Source: Mucilaginibacter rigui
Lineage (GTDB): Bacteria; Bacteroidota; Bacteroidia; Sphingobacteriales; Sphingobacteriaceae
Length of the DNA stretch: 64,000 nt
Assembly: GCF_014773275.1 (NCBI RefSeq)
Contig: NZ_JACWMW010000001.1
Coordinates: forward strand, 1,514,598 to 1,578,597
Direction: 5' to 3'
Positions 17,776-27,590 of the stretch are shown here, in pieces. Numbering within the stretch: the stretch's first letter is position 1; every line of letters begins with the position of its first letter. Under the pieces are notes generated by a model that was not told where the DNA came from, made no database searches, and worked only from the letters and a program-made list of their open reading frames with translations. The position numbers and the translations under genes were made by a program.

Positions 17776-20145
17776 TCACTCGCTGCGTAAGCTTTTTACC
17801 GGGTTACTTAATGCAGCTTTTATGGCCTGCCAGCTCACTGTTAATAATGTTACGGCCAGGCTTATAGCTATAGTTGCAATAAACACCCACAGGCTTATAT
17901 TGGTGCGGTAGGTGTACTTGTGCAACCATTGATCCATAAAATGCCAGCTTACGGCCCCGCCAATAATAAACGCGATAATAACCAACTGCACAAATTCTTT
18001 TGAAAGGTTAAACCACAGGTTTGCAGTAGTTGCCCCCAGTACTTTGCGGATACCGATCTCTTTGCGGCGCTGCTCGGCACTAAACGATGCCAGGCCGAAT
18101 AAACCTAAGCATGATAGTACAATGGCCAATGCCGTAAATGAGTTTGATAGTGTGCCCAGCAATTGCTCGGTACGGAATTTTTTGCTGTATTCCTCGTCAA
18201 CAAATTTGTAATCGAAAGGGAAATCGGGATTGTACTTTTTATAAACAGCGCCCAGTTTATCTATTGCTTCTGATATGGACAGCGCTTTGTTAAGCCTTAC
18301 ACTTGCCATACCAGCCCAGCCTTTTAAATTCCCTACAATAAGTGGTTTTGCAGCCTCGGTAGGCGAGTTTACGATATAGTTTTTTAAGACACCTACAATA
18401 GTGCGGTCGGCGCCCTGCCAGTTGATGACGGCACCTATGGGTTCTTTTAAACGCATCATTTTTACGGCGGCTTCGTTCAGCATAATAGCCGAACTATCTG
18501 ACGGGCGGGCGATATCAAAATCGCGGCCATCAGCCAGTTTCAGGCCAAATGTTTTGGTGAAGTGATAGTTGGTAACTATTTGTTCAACAGGCAGCTTATC
18601 TTCGCCGGGTAATTGCCCCGGCCATTTGATACCCCATGATGCACCGCCATTACTTGTTATGGTGTTTGACGTGCTTGCCGCATCAGTAATAGCCCCTGAT
18701 GCAATAGCATCCCTGCGGAAACTTTCGAACTCGGTGTACAGCCGGCCATTAAGCGATATTTCTACCAATCCGTTTTTATCATAACCCGCCGGGCGATTCT
18801 TGATGAAATTTAGTTGTTTATAAATAAGAATGGTTGACAGGATAAGGCATGTTGCGAAAGAAAACTGCACAATAACCAATACTTGCCTTGGCCTTAAGGT
18901 AGCTTTACCTGCTTTATTTATCCCCTTTAAAACCTTTACCGGTTTAAACGACGACATGAACAGCGCCGGGTAACTGCCCGCAATGATCCCGGTGATCAGG
19001 GTGATGCATAGGCCCGCTATCCAGAAAAATGGCGCATTGTAAGGAACGGTTAAGTTTTTGGATATAATACCGTTAAAATATGGCAGCAGTAAAATAACCA
19101 ATACGAGCGCAAGCCCGAACGAGACAATACACATCAACAATGATTCGCCCATAAACTGCCGGATAATGGCAAAGCGGCTTGCACCCACTACCTTACGCAC
19201 CCCAACCTCGCGCGAACGGGTTTCTGAGCGGGCGGTAGACAGGTTCATGAAATTGATACAAGCTATCAGCAGGATACCTATGGCCAAAAACATAAACAGG
19301 CGCACGTATTCTATAACGCCGCCACCGGTGCTTACGCCATTTTTAAACTCGCCGTAAAGATGTTGCTTGGAGAATTGATACAGGAATAATTTATTCTCTT
19401 TTCCACCGGGGTTATATTTTGCCATAAAGCCGCTTAACTTGCCATTAAGCTTATTAAGGTCTACACCGGGCTTTACCATCACAAAGGTTTGAAAAGCGTA
19501 GTTATTCCAGCTTGATGTTTTTATCCACGGCTCGTCTGCCTCCAGCATGGCCCATGAGCCCAGTACGCTAAATTTCATGGAGCTGTTTTCGGGCATGTCC
19601 TTTATAATGCCGGTAACCTTTGCGCTGCGTGTATTGTTTATCTTAAGGGTTTTACCCATCGGGTCGGCGTTGCCAAAAATGGCTTTGGCGCCGCTTTGCG
19701 TTACTATTACGGAAGCCACATCTGTAAAGGCAGACGCCTTGTTACCCTGTACAAATTCAAAGTTAAAAATATCCAGCAACGATGGGTCGGCCGAGAGCAT
19801 ATTCAGGTTTAACGATTTTTCTTTATAATTGAACAGGCTGCCGTTTATCCAATTGGTTCGTGCAGTAAGCGCAATCTCCGGGTAGTTTTTACGTATGGCT
19901 TCAGCAACCGGCACCGACATGCCGTTACCGCTTTGTATCTCGCCGTTTGATGACTGATTACGCCAAACCTGGTAAATGCGGTCCTGGTTTATGTACATTT
20001 TATCGTACGAGAACTCGTTGTACACATAAAGCAACAGCATAAAGCTTACCGCCATACCCACACCAAGGCCACCAATGTTAATGAGACTAAAAAGCTTGTG
20101 TTTAGCCAAATTTCGAAAGGCTATCTTAAAATAATTCCGTATCAT
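17776..20145 (-). CDS. MacB/FtsX-type ABC transporter permease (unit C), LYxEF subfamily
   Basis: This 789-residue permease starts with MIRNYFKIAFRN. It has the HLYGEFKNGVSTGGG sequence before its second membrane helix, a signature shared in modified form with the 25193, 33829 and 46180 genes. Like them it has FKPVKVLKG after the first FtsX domain and a FVDEEYSKKFRTEQ motif before the second. The first docking motif is REVGVRKVVGAS, with Arg for the usual Lys; the second is KEIGIRKVLGAT. It ends in NPVKSLRSE and lies 59 bp after the 20205 gene. Confidence 0.95.
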   Translation of the reverse strand: MIRNYFKIAFRNLAKHKLFSLINIGGLGVGMAVSFMLLLYVYNEFSYDKMYINQDRIYQVWRNQSSNGEIQSGNGMSVPVAEAIRKNYPEIALTARTNWINGSLFNYKEKSLNLNMLSADPSLLDIFNFEFVQGNKASAFTDVASVIVTQSGAKAIFGNADPMGKTLKINNTRSAKVTGIIKDMPENSSMKFSVLGSWAMLEADEPWIKTSSWNNYAFQTFVMVKPGVDLNKLNGKLSGFMAKYNPGGKENKLFLYQFSKQHLYGEFKNGVSTGGGVIEYVRLFMFLAIGILLIACINFMNLSTARSETRSREVGVRKVVGASRFAIIRQFMGESLLMCIVSFGLALVLVILLLPYFNGIISKNLTVPYNAPFFWIAGLCITLITGIIAGSYPALFMSSFKPVKVLKGINKAGKATLRPRQVLVIVQFSFATCLILSTILIYKQLNFIKNRPAGYDKNGLVEISLNGRLYTEFESFRRDAIASGAITDAASTSNTITSNGGASWGIKWPGQLPGEDKLPVEQIVTNYHFTKTFGLKLADGRDFDIARPSDSSAIMLNEAAVKMMRLKEPIGAVINWQGADRTIVGVLKNYIVNSPTEAAKPLIVGNLKGWAGMASVRLNKALSISEAIDKLGAVYKKYNPDFPFDYKFVDEEYSKKFRTEQLLGTLSNSFTALAIVLSCLGLFGLASFSAEQRRKEIGIRKVLGATTANLWFNLSKEFVQLVIIAFIIGGAVSWHFMDQWLHKYTYRTNISLWVFIATIAISLAVTLLTVSWQAIKAALSNPVKSLRSE

Positions 20146-20204
20146 GATGACTTAAATTCTAAAAACTAAATCCTAAACCAATTACGCTCTAACCTCTATC
20201 ATAA

Positions 20205-22628
20205 TCATTCACTCTTTAAACTCTTAACCGGGTTAACCAAAGCCGCTTTTATTGATTGAAAGCTTATGGTTATTACCGCAATAAACATAGCACCTGCACC
20301 TGCGGCTACTATTATCCACCATTTTATGCCATCGCGATAGGCAAAGCCTTTTAGCCATTGCTGCATAGACAGCCACGCCAGCGGCGAAGCGATCAGTATT
20401 GATATGATAACCAGCTTTATAAAATCTTTTGAAAGCATGCCCACGATGATAGACACATTGGCACCTAACACCTTACGGATACCGATCTCTTTGGTACGTT
20501 GTTCGGCAGCGTAGGCGGCCAGTCCAAATAAACCAAGGCAGGCTATAATAATGGCCATTGTAGTGAATATAATAAAGATGGTACCAATGCGCTGCTCGGC
20601 GCGATAGTTTGAATCAAACTCCTCGTCCATAAACGAATAATCAAACCCCATATTGGGCGAAACCGCCTGCCATTTGCTTTTAACCTGGTTAATAAAATCG
20701 GGCATATCTGATGTTTTTATCCGTACAGACAGGCGCCCGTTACTCTCGGCCAGCTGGAATACAAGCGGAGTAACATTATCGCGTAACGAATTGAAGTTAA
20801 AATCTTTCACAACACCAATAATATGCATCTGTTTAAGCTTTGAAGCGGTGTTATCCATAGGCAGGTAAAGTTCCTTTCCTACCGGGTCGGTAAAGGCAAG
20901 CTGCCTGGCTGCAGTTTCGTTGATCACCAGGGCTGTAGAATCGGTCATCATTTCTTTAGAGAAATTACGACCGGCAATTACTTTCATACCCATAGTTGGT
21001 ACATAATCTTCATCAATATCCCAAAACTGGGTTGCAAGGGCCGTTTTACTATCATGCGCCTGGCTTGTAAAAAAGGAAGTACTGTTACGGTTACCCGAAG
21101 TTGGCGAATAGCCGCTTAATGTAGCGCTTTGTACCCCCGGCAGGTCTTGTAATTCGCGCTTAAATACTTTGGCATTGTTGCCTAAGCTATTGGTGTTTTT
21201 TATAACCAATACGTGGTCGCGATCATAGCCCAGGTTTTTACTTTGGATGTATTTAAGCTGATGGTAAATAACCATGGTGCCTATAATCAGGAAAATAGAT
21301 ATAGAGAACTGGAAAACCACCAAAAAGCTGCGTAAAAAGCCGCCTTTAAAGCCCGATGACAGTTTCCCTTTTAATACATCTATTGGTTGAAACGCCGACA
21401 GGAAAAACGCCGGGTATGAGCCCGCAAGGCAACCTATTACAATAACCCCTCCTAACAGTGCCGGAACCAGCCAGGCAAACGTTTGTGCGGTAAGTACAAT
21501 TTCTTTACCAGCTGTTTGGTTAAACAATGGCAATAAAGCCCACGCCCCAAACACAGCTATTACAGTAGCAACAAAAGTTACAATTACCGACTCTGATAAA
21601 AACTGTGCTATCAGGAACTTTCTTGGCGAGCCCAATACTTTGCGTACCCCAACCTCGCGGGCTCGGTTTGCCGACCGCGCTGTGCTCAGGTTCATAAAGT
21701 TAACGCAGGCTATTAGTAATATAAACAGTGCAATTGCCGAGAAAATGTACACGTACTGGATATTGCTATTATCATCAAGCTCGGCTAAGCGGTTTGATCG
21801 CAGGTGGATATCCTGTAGCGGTGTAAGGTTTATGTGAAAGTAACCTCCTGTTTTTTCAAACTGGTCATAATCCATACGGATGGCGGCTTGTAGTTGACCG
21901 CTAATACTCTTCCTTACCATTGCCGGAAACTTGGCTTCAAGTTTTTGTATGCCTGCACCCGGTTTAAGCAGTACATAAGTGTTAAAATTGTTGCTTAACC
22001 AGTTATCTTCCTTGCTTTCCTGCAGGTCTGTCATGGCAAGGAAAAAACCAAACCTGAAGTGCGATTGTTTAGGAATATCTTTTATAACGCCGGTTACCTT
22101 ATAATTCAATGAATCATTAAGCAGCAGTGTTTTGCCAACGGCATTTGTAGTATTAAAATACTTTTTGGCCATGGTTTGGTTTATAACAATACTATGCGGG
22201 TCTTTTAAAGCGGTTACAGGGTCGCCATCAAGCATGGGCAGGGTAAACACATCAAATATGCCCGGGTCGGCATATATAATGCTATTTTCCTGTACATTCT
22301 GGTTCCCTTTCCTTATTTTATACTCGCCCCAGCCGCGAAAACGAACCACTTTTTCCACTTCCGGAAAATTGCTCATAAAGGTAGCCGCCAAAGGCGCAGG
22401 CACTTCTGCAAACGAGCGGGTGGCCCCACCAAATTTAATGTCGTTGTTTACCCGGTAGATCCGGTCGATTTTGGTATTGTACTTATCGTAGCTTAACTCA
22501 TCTATCACATAAAAAACAATAAGCATGCAAACGCACAACCCAAGGGCCAGGCCTAATATATTTATAATGGTAAAGCCTTTGTTTTTTTTCAGGCTGCGAA
22601 ATGCTGTTTTAATATAATTTTTAAACAT
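20205..22628 (-). CDS. MacB/FtsX-type ABC transporter permease (unit C), close twin of the 38667 gene
   Basis: This 807-residue permease starts MFKNYIKTAFRSLKKNKGFT. It is visibly the nearest relative of the 38667-41102 gene in unit D: the same N-terminus, DELSYD-[KR]-YNTK, FQPIDVLKGKLS and YSFMD-[EQ]-[ED]-FD segments recur in order. The first docking motif is REVGVRKVLGS and the second KEIGIRKVLGAN. The C-terminus is NPVKSLKSE, the only array member with Lys at that place. The pair suggests duplication of a gene or block between units C and D. Confidence 0.95.
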   Translation of the reverse strand: MFKNYIKTAFRSLKKNKGFTIINILGLALGLCVCMLIVFYVIDELSYDKYNTKIDRIYRVNNDIKFGGATRSFAEVPAPLAATFMSNFPEVEKVVRFRGWGEYKIRKGNQNVQENSIIYADPGIFDVFTLPMLDGDPVTALKDPHSIVINQTMAKKYFNTTNAVGKTLLLNDSLNYKVTGVIKDIPKQSHFRFGFFLAMTDLQESKEDNWLSNNFNTYVLLKPGAGIQKLEAKFPAMVRKSISGQLQAAIRMDYDQFEKTGGYFHINLTPLQDIHLRSNRLAELDDNSNIQYVYIFSAIALFILLIACVNFMNLSTARSANRAREVGVRKVLGSPRKFLIAQFLSESVIVTFVATVIAVFGAWALLPLFNQTAGKEIVLTAQTFAWLVPALLGGVIVIGCLAGSYPAFFLSAFQPIDVLKGKLSSGFKGGFLRSFLVVFQFSISIFLIIGTMVIYHQLKYIQSKNLGYDRDHVLVIKNTNSLGNNAKVFKRELQDLPGVQSATLSGYSPTSGNRNSTSFFTSQAHDSKTALATQFWDIDEDYVPTMGMKVIAGRNFSKEMMTDSTALVINETAARQLAFTDPVGKELYLPMDNTASKLKQMHIIGVVKDFNFNSLRDNVTPLVFQLAESNGRLSVRIKTSDMPDFINQVKSKWQAVSPNMGFDYSFMDEEFDSNYRAEQRIGTIFIIFTTMAIIIACLGLFGLAAYAAEQRTKEIGIRKVLGANVSIIVGMLSKDFIKLVIISILIASPLAWLSMQQWLKGFAYRDGIKWWIIVAAGAGAMFIAVITISFQSIKAALVNPVKSLKSE

Positions 22629-22701
22629 AATGATGAAAATAAAATTCTAAAAAACTAAACCCTAAGCTCTAAAGCTATTAAGATCTAACCTCTGATCATT
22701 A

Positions 22702-25113
22702 CTACTCGCTCCGTAAACTTTTTACGGGGTTTGTTAATGCCGCTTTAACCGTTTGGAAACTTACTGTTATAAAGGCCACTGTTAACGCCAGGGCGCCGGC
22801 CAAAACAAACACCCACCATTGTATCTCTATGCGGTAGGCAAACTCCTGCAGCCACCTGTGCATAGCGTACCAGGTAACCGGTATGGCTATTAAAACCGAT
22901 AGGCCAACCAGTTTTAAGAATTGTGCCGACAGCATGCCCGTAATACTGCCTGATGAAGCGCCCAATACTTTGCGGATACCGATCTCTTTAACCCGCTGGC
23001 GAATGCTGAATGCCGATAAGCCAAACAAACCAAGGCTTGCAATTATAACTGCCAGTATGGCGAATGACGTGAATATTTTACCTGTGCGTGCCTCGGCTAC
23101 ATATAGCTGGGCAAATTGGTCATCTAAAAAAGTATAACTAAAAGGCGCGTCGGCATGGTATTCATTCCATTGGTTTTCGATGCTTGTAACCAGGCCATGC
23201 ATATCGGCTGTTTTAACTTTTACAATGATAGAACCATTGCTGTTGCCAAAAAGCATCATTAAAGGGGCTATTTTTTGCTTTGCAGATGAGTATTGAAAAT
23301 CTTTAATAACACCTACTATATTAAATTCGCGCTGGCCGGAACGGACGATGGTTTTGCCAATCGGGTCGGTTTTATCAAGGCCAAGTTCATGTATAGCTGT
23401 TTCATTAACCAACACACCTGTAGAATCTGCTTTTGAACCTGCAATAAAATTGCGCCCGGCAGCCATTTTCATGCCCATAGTGGGTATATAATTTTCATCA
23501 ATATGATAGATGTTAGCATGTATCTCACTGTGGCCGGTACTGTTGGTGGTCGATTTTAGGTAGATCTGTGTGCCATCGCTCACCCTAACAGGTACATCGT
23601 TTGTAATGGTTGCGTTTACAATGCGTTTATCCTGTAATAACTGATTCTTAAACGGAACAATATTGTTTTTTAAGGTGTAGGTATCGTTTATCACCAAAAC
23701 CTGTTCTTTATCGTAACCAAGTTTTTTATTCTGCATAAAATGCAGCTGCTGGTAAACAATGAATGTGGCGATGATAAATGCCGTTGATATAAAGAACTGG
23801 AAAACTATTAACCCGCTGCGCAGCAGGCTGCGATTGTTTTGCGTGCTGCCATTTCCTTTTAATACACTCAGTATTTTAAATGATGAGATAAAAAACGCGG
23901 GATAAATACCAGCCGCTATACCTACTATTAAAGCTATCAATAACTCGACAATTATGGCTTTATAATTAAGGTAGAACAACATGCTGATGTTTTTACCCGA
24001 TACGCCGTTAAAATATGGCAGTAAAAGGTACACGAGTGCCAGGGCAAACCCCATGGCAAGGGTTGTTAAAAATACAGATTCGGTAAGGAACTGTGATATG
24101 AGGCTATTTTTTAATGACCCCAATACTTTGCGGATACCTACTTCTTTTGAACGTTTTGCAGATGCAGCGGTAGACAGGTTGGTAAAGTTTATACAAGCCA
24201 GCAGCAATATAAAAATTGCCAGTGCGCCAAATATATAAATGTAGTTGATATCGCCGTTAGCCTCGCGCTCGTACTTGGTGTGCGAATGCAGGTGGATATC
24301 TGTTACCGGCTGTAAGGTGAACAGGAAAGTACTGACCGATTTTTGCGCTTCGGCCAGGCTTACGCCCATATCGCGCTGTATCTCAGGTACCACATACTTG
24401 GCCACCAGTTGCGGGAACTGCGCCTGCAACTTTTTAGGGTCGGCATTTTTGTTGAGTAACAGGTAGGTATAGAAACCAACGTTGCTCCAGGTTTGTTGCC
24501 TGCCTGCGGTATAAGTGATCATGCTGGCAAAACCATCCGCATGGAAATGTGAATTATCGGGCACCTTATCAATAACACCGGTAACCTTCATGGTTTTATC
24601 ACCTACTATCAGCATTTTGCCAAGGGCTAACGCATCGCCAAAATACTTTTTGGCCGTTGCTTTGGTAAGCACTATGGTATTGGGTTCGGCGAGGCTGTTT
24701 TTCGCATCGCCTTCCAGCAACGGGATAGAGAACACCTGCAGAAAGTTTGCATCCGCCATAACCAGATTGCTTTCTTTAAACTGTTGGTCGGCGGCTTTTA
24801 CAAACAGGGGCTGCAGGCTTGACATACGTGTAAACGCAGCTACCTCCGGGAAAGCATTTTTTATACCCTCGCCCACGGCTATATCCACAATAGGGTAACT
24901 ATCTGTACCAACCGAGCCTACTGTGCCCAGGTTTACCCGGTAAAGTTGTTTGGCATTAGCCGAATAGGTATCATACGTTAGCTCCTGGTACAAGTAGCCG
25001 CTTATCAGCATACAGCAAGCCAGCCCTATAGCCAGGCCAAACATATTTATGAACGAGAATACCCTGTTTTTGGTAAGGCTTCTCCAGGCAATGGTCAGAT
25101 AATTTTTTATCAT
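22702..25113 (-). CDS. MacB/FtsX-type ABC transporter permease (unit C)
   Basis: This 803-residue permease starts with MIKNYLTIAWRSL. The first docking motif is KEVGIRKVLGS and the second KEIGIRKVLGAS, preceded by SIRQRV in place of the usual EQRT. It has a FTNLSTAAS variant after the second membrane helix, where most paralogues have NLSTARS. Its periplasmic domain contains DIHLHSHTKYEREANGDINY, comparable to a segment of the 28697 permease, its likely closest relative. It ends NPVKSLRSE and lies 79 bp after the 25193 gene. Confidence 0.95.
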   Translation of the reverse strand: MIKNYLTIAWRSLTKNRVFSFINMFGLAIGLACCMLISGYLYQELTYDTYSANAKQLYRVNLGTVGSVGTDSYPIVDIAVGEGIKNAFPEVAAFTRMSSLQPLFVKAADQQFKESNLVMADANFLQVFSIPLLEGDAKNSLAEPNTIVLTKATAKKYFGDALALGKMLIVGDKTMKVTGVIDKVPDNSHFHADGFASMITYTAGRQQTWSNVGFYTYLLLNKNADPKKLQAQFPQLVAKYVVPEIQRDMGVSLAEAQKSVSTFLFTLQPVTDIHLHSHTKYEREANGDINYIYIFGALAIFILLLACINFTNLSTAASAKRSKEVGIRKVLGSLKNSLISQFLTESVFLTTLAMGFALALVYLLLPYFNGVSGKNISMLFYLNYKAIIVELLIALIVGIAAGIYPAFFISSFKILSVLKGNGSTQNNRSLLRSGLIVFQFFISTAFIIATFIVYQQLHFMQNKKLGYDKEQVLVINDTYTLKNNIVPFKNQLLQDKRIVNATITNDVPVRVSDGTQIYLKSTTNSTGHSEIHANIYHIDENYIPTMGMKMAAGRNFIAGSKADSTGVLVNETAIHELGLDKTDPIGKTIVRSGQREFNIVGVIKDFQYSSAKQKIAPLMMLFGNSNGSIIVKVKTADMHGLVTSIENQWNEYHADAPFSYTFLDDQFAQLYVAEARTGKIFTSFAILAVIIASLGLFGLSAFSIRQRVKEIGIRKVLGASSGSITGMLSAQFLKLVGLSVLIAIPVTWYAMHRWLQEFAYRIEIQWWVFVLAGALALTVAFITVSFQTVKAALTNPVKSLRSE

Positions 25114-25192
25114 AATTTATTCATTAGGTCATTCGGTAATTGAGTTATTGCGGCCTAAAGATGGCCTAACGACTCGATGATCGATGACAGAT

Positions 25193-27562
25193 TTATTCAG
25201 AACGTAAACTCTTCACGGGGCTTGCCAGCGCGGCCTTTATTGCCTGATAGCTAACTGTTGCAATGGCAATAATTACCGTAATTAAACCGGCAAGAGCCAG
25301 CATCCACCAGCTTATAGTAATACGGTATTCAAATTTTTGCAACCATTTATTCATGGCCCAGATAGATACCGGTATAGCTAACACAATGGCAATAGCTACA
25401 AGCTTTAAAAAATCTTTTGATAAGAGGCCGGCAAGGTTTACCACACTTGCGCCTAATACCTTGCGCACACCTATTTCTTTAACGCGCTGCTCGGCGGCAT
25501 AAGCTGCCAAACCAAACAAGCCAAGGCATGATATGATGATGGCCAGGCCACCAAATAAGTTTGATAATGTAGCAAGCAATTGCTCGTTCTGGAATTTCTT
25601 TTCAAAATCGCTGTCAACAAACTTAACAGTTGGCGGGTATGCAGGGTTAAATGTTTTAAGGGCTTTGTTTATAGCAGCTATGTTAGCGCTGATGCTCTTG
25701 TTTTGGTTTAAACGCAAATCGATAGTAGCACCGCCGTTACCGCCGTAACTGGTTAACATAGGGCGTGTTTTTTCATACGGAGATCCCCAAACAAAGTCTT
25801 TATAAACACCAATAATAGTAACCTGGGTATCACCCCATTTAATAAGTGAACCAACCGGGTTTTTAAATTTCATCACCTTAGCGGCCGATTCGTTTATCAT
25901 AACAGATTTGCCCGAAGTATCTGCCGGGTAAGCAGGCGAAAATTCACGCCCTTCTATCAGTTTAACACCTGCAGTTTTTACAAAATCGTTACCTACGCTA
26001 AACACGTCAAACAGGATGGTTTCGTCATCGCGTTTGCCCGGCCAGCTTACACCCCATGTATTATTGCCATCTTCAGTAATACTTTGCGATAAGGTAGTGC
26101 CATTGGTAACTATGCCATCGGTTTTTAACTGGTTTATTAAAATATCGCTATTTTTTTTCAGATCGCCTTCAATAGGTATCTCAACAAGGTTGTTCTTATC
26201 AAACCCTGTAGATTTTTCCTGCACAAATTTTATCTGCCGATAAATACAGATGGTAGCGGTTATTAAAAATACAGCAAAGCCAAATTGTACAACAACAAGT
26301 ACTTTGCGTAATGGTAATGCCGAGCTACCGCCTTTAAACATCCCCTTAAGCACTTTTATGGGCTCAAATGATGAAAGATAAAATGCGGGATAGCTACCGG
26401 CAAGCACACCTGTAAACAGGCCTATACCTATGATGGCTCCCCAGGTTAATAAGCTGCTATAAGGTATGGCTAATTGTATACCCAATAAATTGTTAAAATA
26501 AGGCAAGGAAATAATAACGATACCAATAGCAACTGCCGTGGATAATAACGACAAAATTACCGACTCGGTAATAAATTGGCTGATAAGCGATGCCCTGTTT
26601 GAGCCGATAGCCTTGCGGATACCAACCTCTTTGGCGCGCTCCTCTGAACGGGCGGTGCTTAGGTTCATGAAATTTACGCAGGCAACCAGCAAAATACAAA
26701 TAGCCAGGGTGATGAACAGTTTTATCTGGTCTATCATCCCTCCTACGGCTTTACCTTCAACAAATTCCGAATACAGGTGGAGCTTTTTAAAAGGATAAAG
26801 AAACAACTGGTTCTTGTTACCATCGTTATGCCTTTCTACCATGTTTTTCATGATGTTGTTGGCCTTACCTAAAGCCGATGGATCTTTTAATTGTACAACA
26901 GTACGGGCAAAGTTGCTGCCCCAGGTCGCATTTTTTGCCCAGGCGTTCGAATCCTCAAACATCACCCAGGGCAAAACAAATTCAAACTGAAAGGTAGCAT
27001 TTGCCGGTACATCATCAATTACACCGGTAACCGTTAGCGGTAACTGGTTGTTGCGTTTTACGATCTTGTTCATCGGGTCTTCATCACCAAAAAGGGTTTT
27101 AGCCAGTTTTTGGGTAATGATGATAGCGTTTGGCGATTTTAAAGCGGTTGATGCCGAACCCTTAATAAAGTGGTAGGAGAATATATCGAAGAAGCCATCA
27201 TCGGCAAACATGCCCGCTTTTTTAAAGCTATTGTTCTTGTAGGTAAGTAAACCTTCGGCAGTGTAGGTGATAGTTCTTACTGCCCGTACAGCATCGGGTA
27301 TTTCGGTTTTAATGGTTGCCGCCGCCAACCTTGGTGTAGACGCAAAGGTGTAAATTTTACCATCGCCGGGCTGGTTATTTTCAACAAGGTATATGTTGTC
27401 TATATTTTTAAATTGCTTATCGTAGTTAAGATGGTATGTTACGTATAACAGCAAAAGCAGGCAACTTGCCATACCTAATGCCAAACCACCTGCGTTAATT
27501 AATGAAAAGCCTTTATGCTTGGCTATATTTCGCCAGGCAATTTTTAAATAGTTCTTAAACAT
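25193..27562 (-). CDS. MacB/FtsX-type ABC transporter permease (unit C), LYxEF subfamily
   Basis: This is a 789-residue permease. The start MFKNYLKIAWRN at 27562 was chosen because all paralogues begin this way; the frame is open 87 bp further upstream but would overlap the preceding gene. It contains HLYSEFVEGKAVGG before the second membrane helix, FEPIKVLKG after the first FtsX domain and FVDSDFEKKFQNEQ before the second, placing it with the 17776, 33829 and 46180 genes. Docking motifs are KEVGIRKAIGS and KEIGVRKVLGAS. The end is SPVKSLRSE, with Ser for Asn. It follows the beta-repeat protein gene by 28 bp, the tightest spacing in unit C. Confidence 0.94.
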   Translation of the reverse strand: MFKNYLKIAWRNIAKHKGFSLINAGGLALGMASCLLLLLYVTYHLNYDKQFKNIDNIYLVENNQPGDGKIYTFASTPRLAAATIKTEIPDAVRAVRTITYTAEGLLTYKNNSFKKAGMFADDGFFDIFSYHFIKGSASTALKSPNAIIITQKLAKTLFGDEDPMNKIVKRNNQLPLTVTGVIDDVPANATFQFEFVLPWVMFEDSNAWAKNATWGSNFARTVVQLKDPSALGKANNIMKNMVERHNDGNKNQLFLYPFKKLHLYSEFVEGKAVGGMIDQIKLFITLAICILLVACVNFMNLSTARSEERAKEVGIRKAIGSNRASLISQFITESVILSLLSTAVAIGIVIISLPYFNNLLGIQLAIPYSSLLTWGAIIGIGLFTGVLAGSYPAFYLSSFEPIKVLKGMFKGGSSALPLRKVLVVVQFGFAVFLITATICIYRQIKFVQEKSTGFDKNNLVEIPIEGDLKKNSDILINQLKTDGIVTNGTTLSQSITEDGNNTWGVSWPGKRDDETILFDVFSVGNDFVKTAGVKLIEGREFSPAYPADTSGKSVMINESAAKVMKFKNPVGSLIKWGDTQVTIIGVYKDFVWGSPYEKTRPMLTSYGGNGGATIDLRLNQNKSISANIAAINKALKTFNPAYPPTVKFVDSDFEKKFQNEQLLATLSNLFGGLAIIISCLGLFGLAAYAAEQRVKEIGVRKVLGASVVNLAGLLSKDFLKLVAIAIVLAIPVSIWAMNKWLQKFEYRITISWWMLALAGLITVIIAIATVSYQAIKAALASPVKSLRSE

Positions 27563-27590
27563 ATACTCTGTTTTTAGTGTGTGCTGTTTT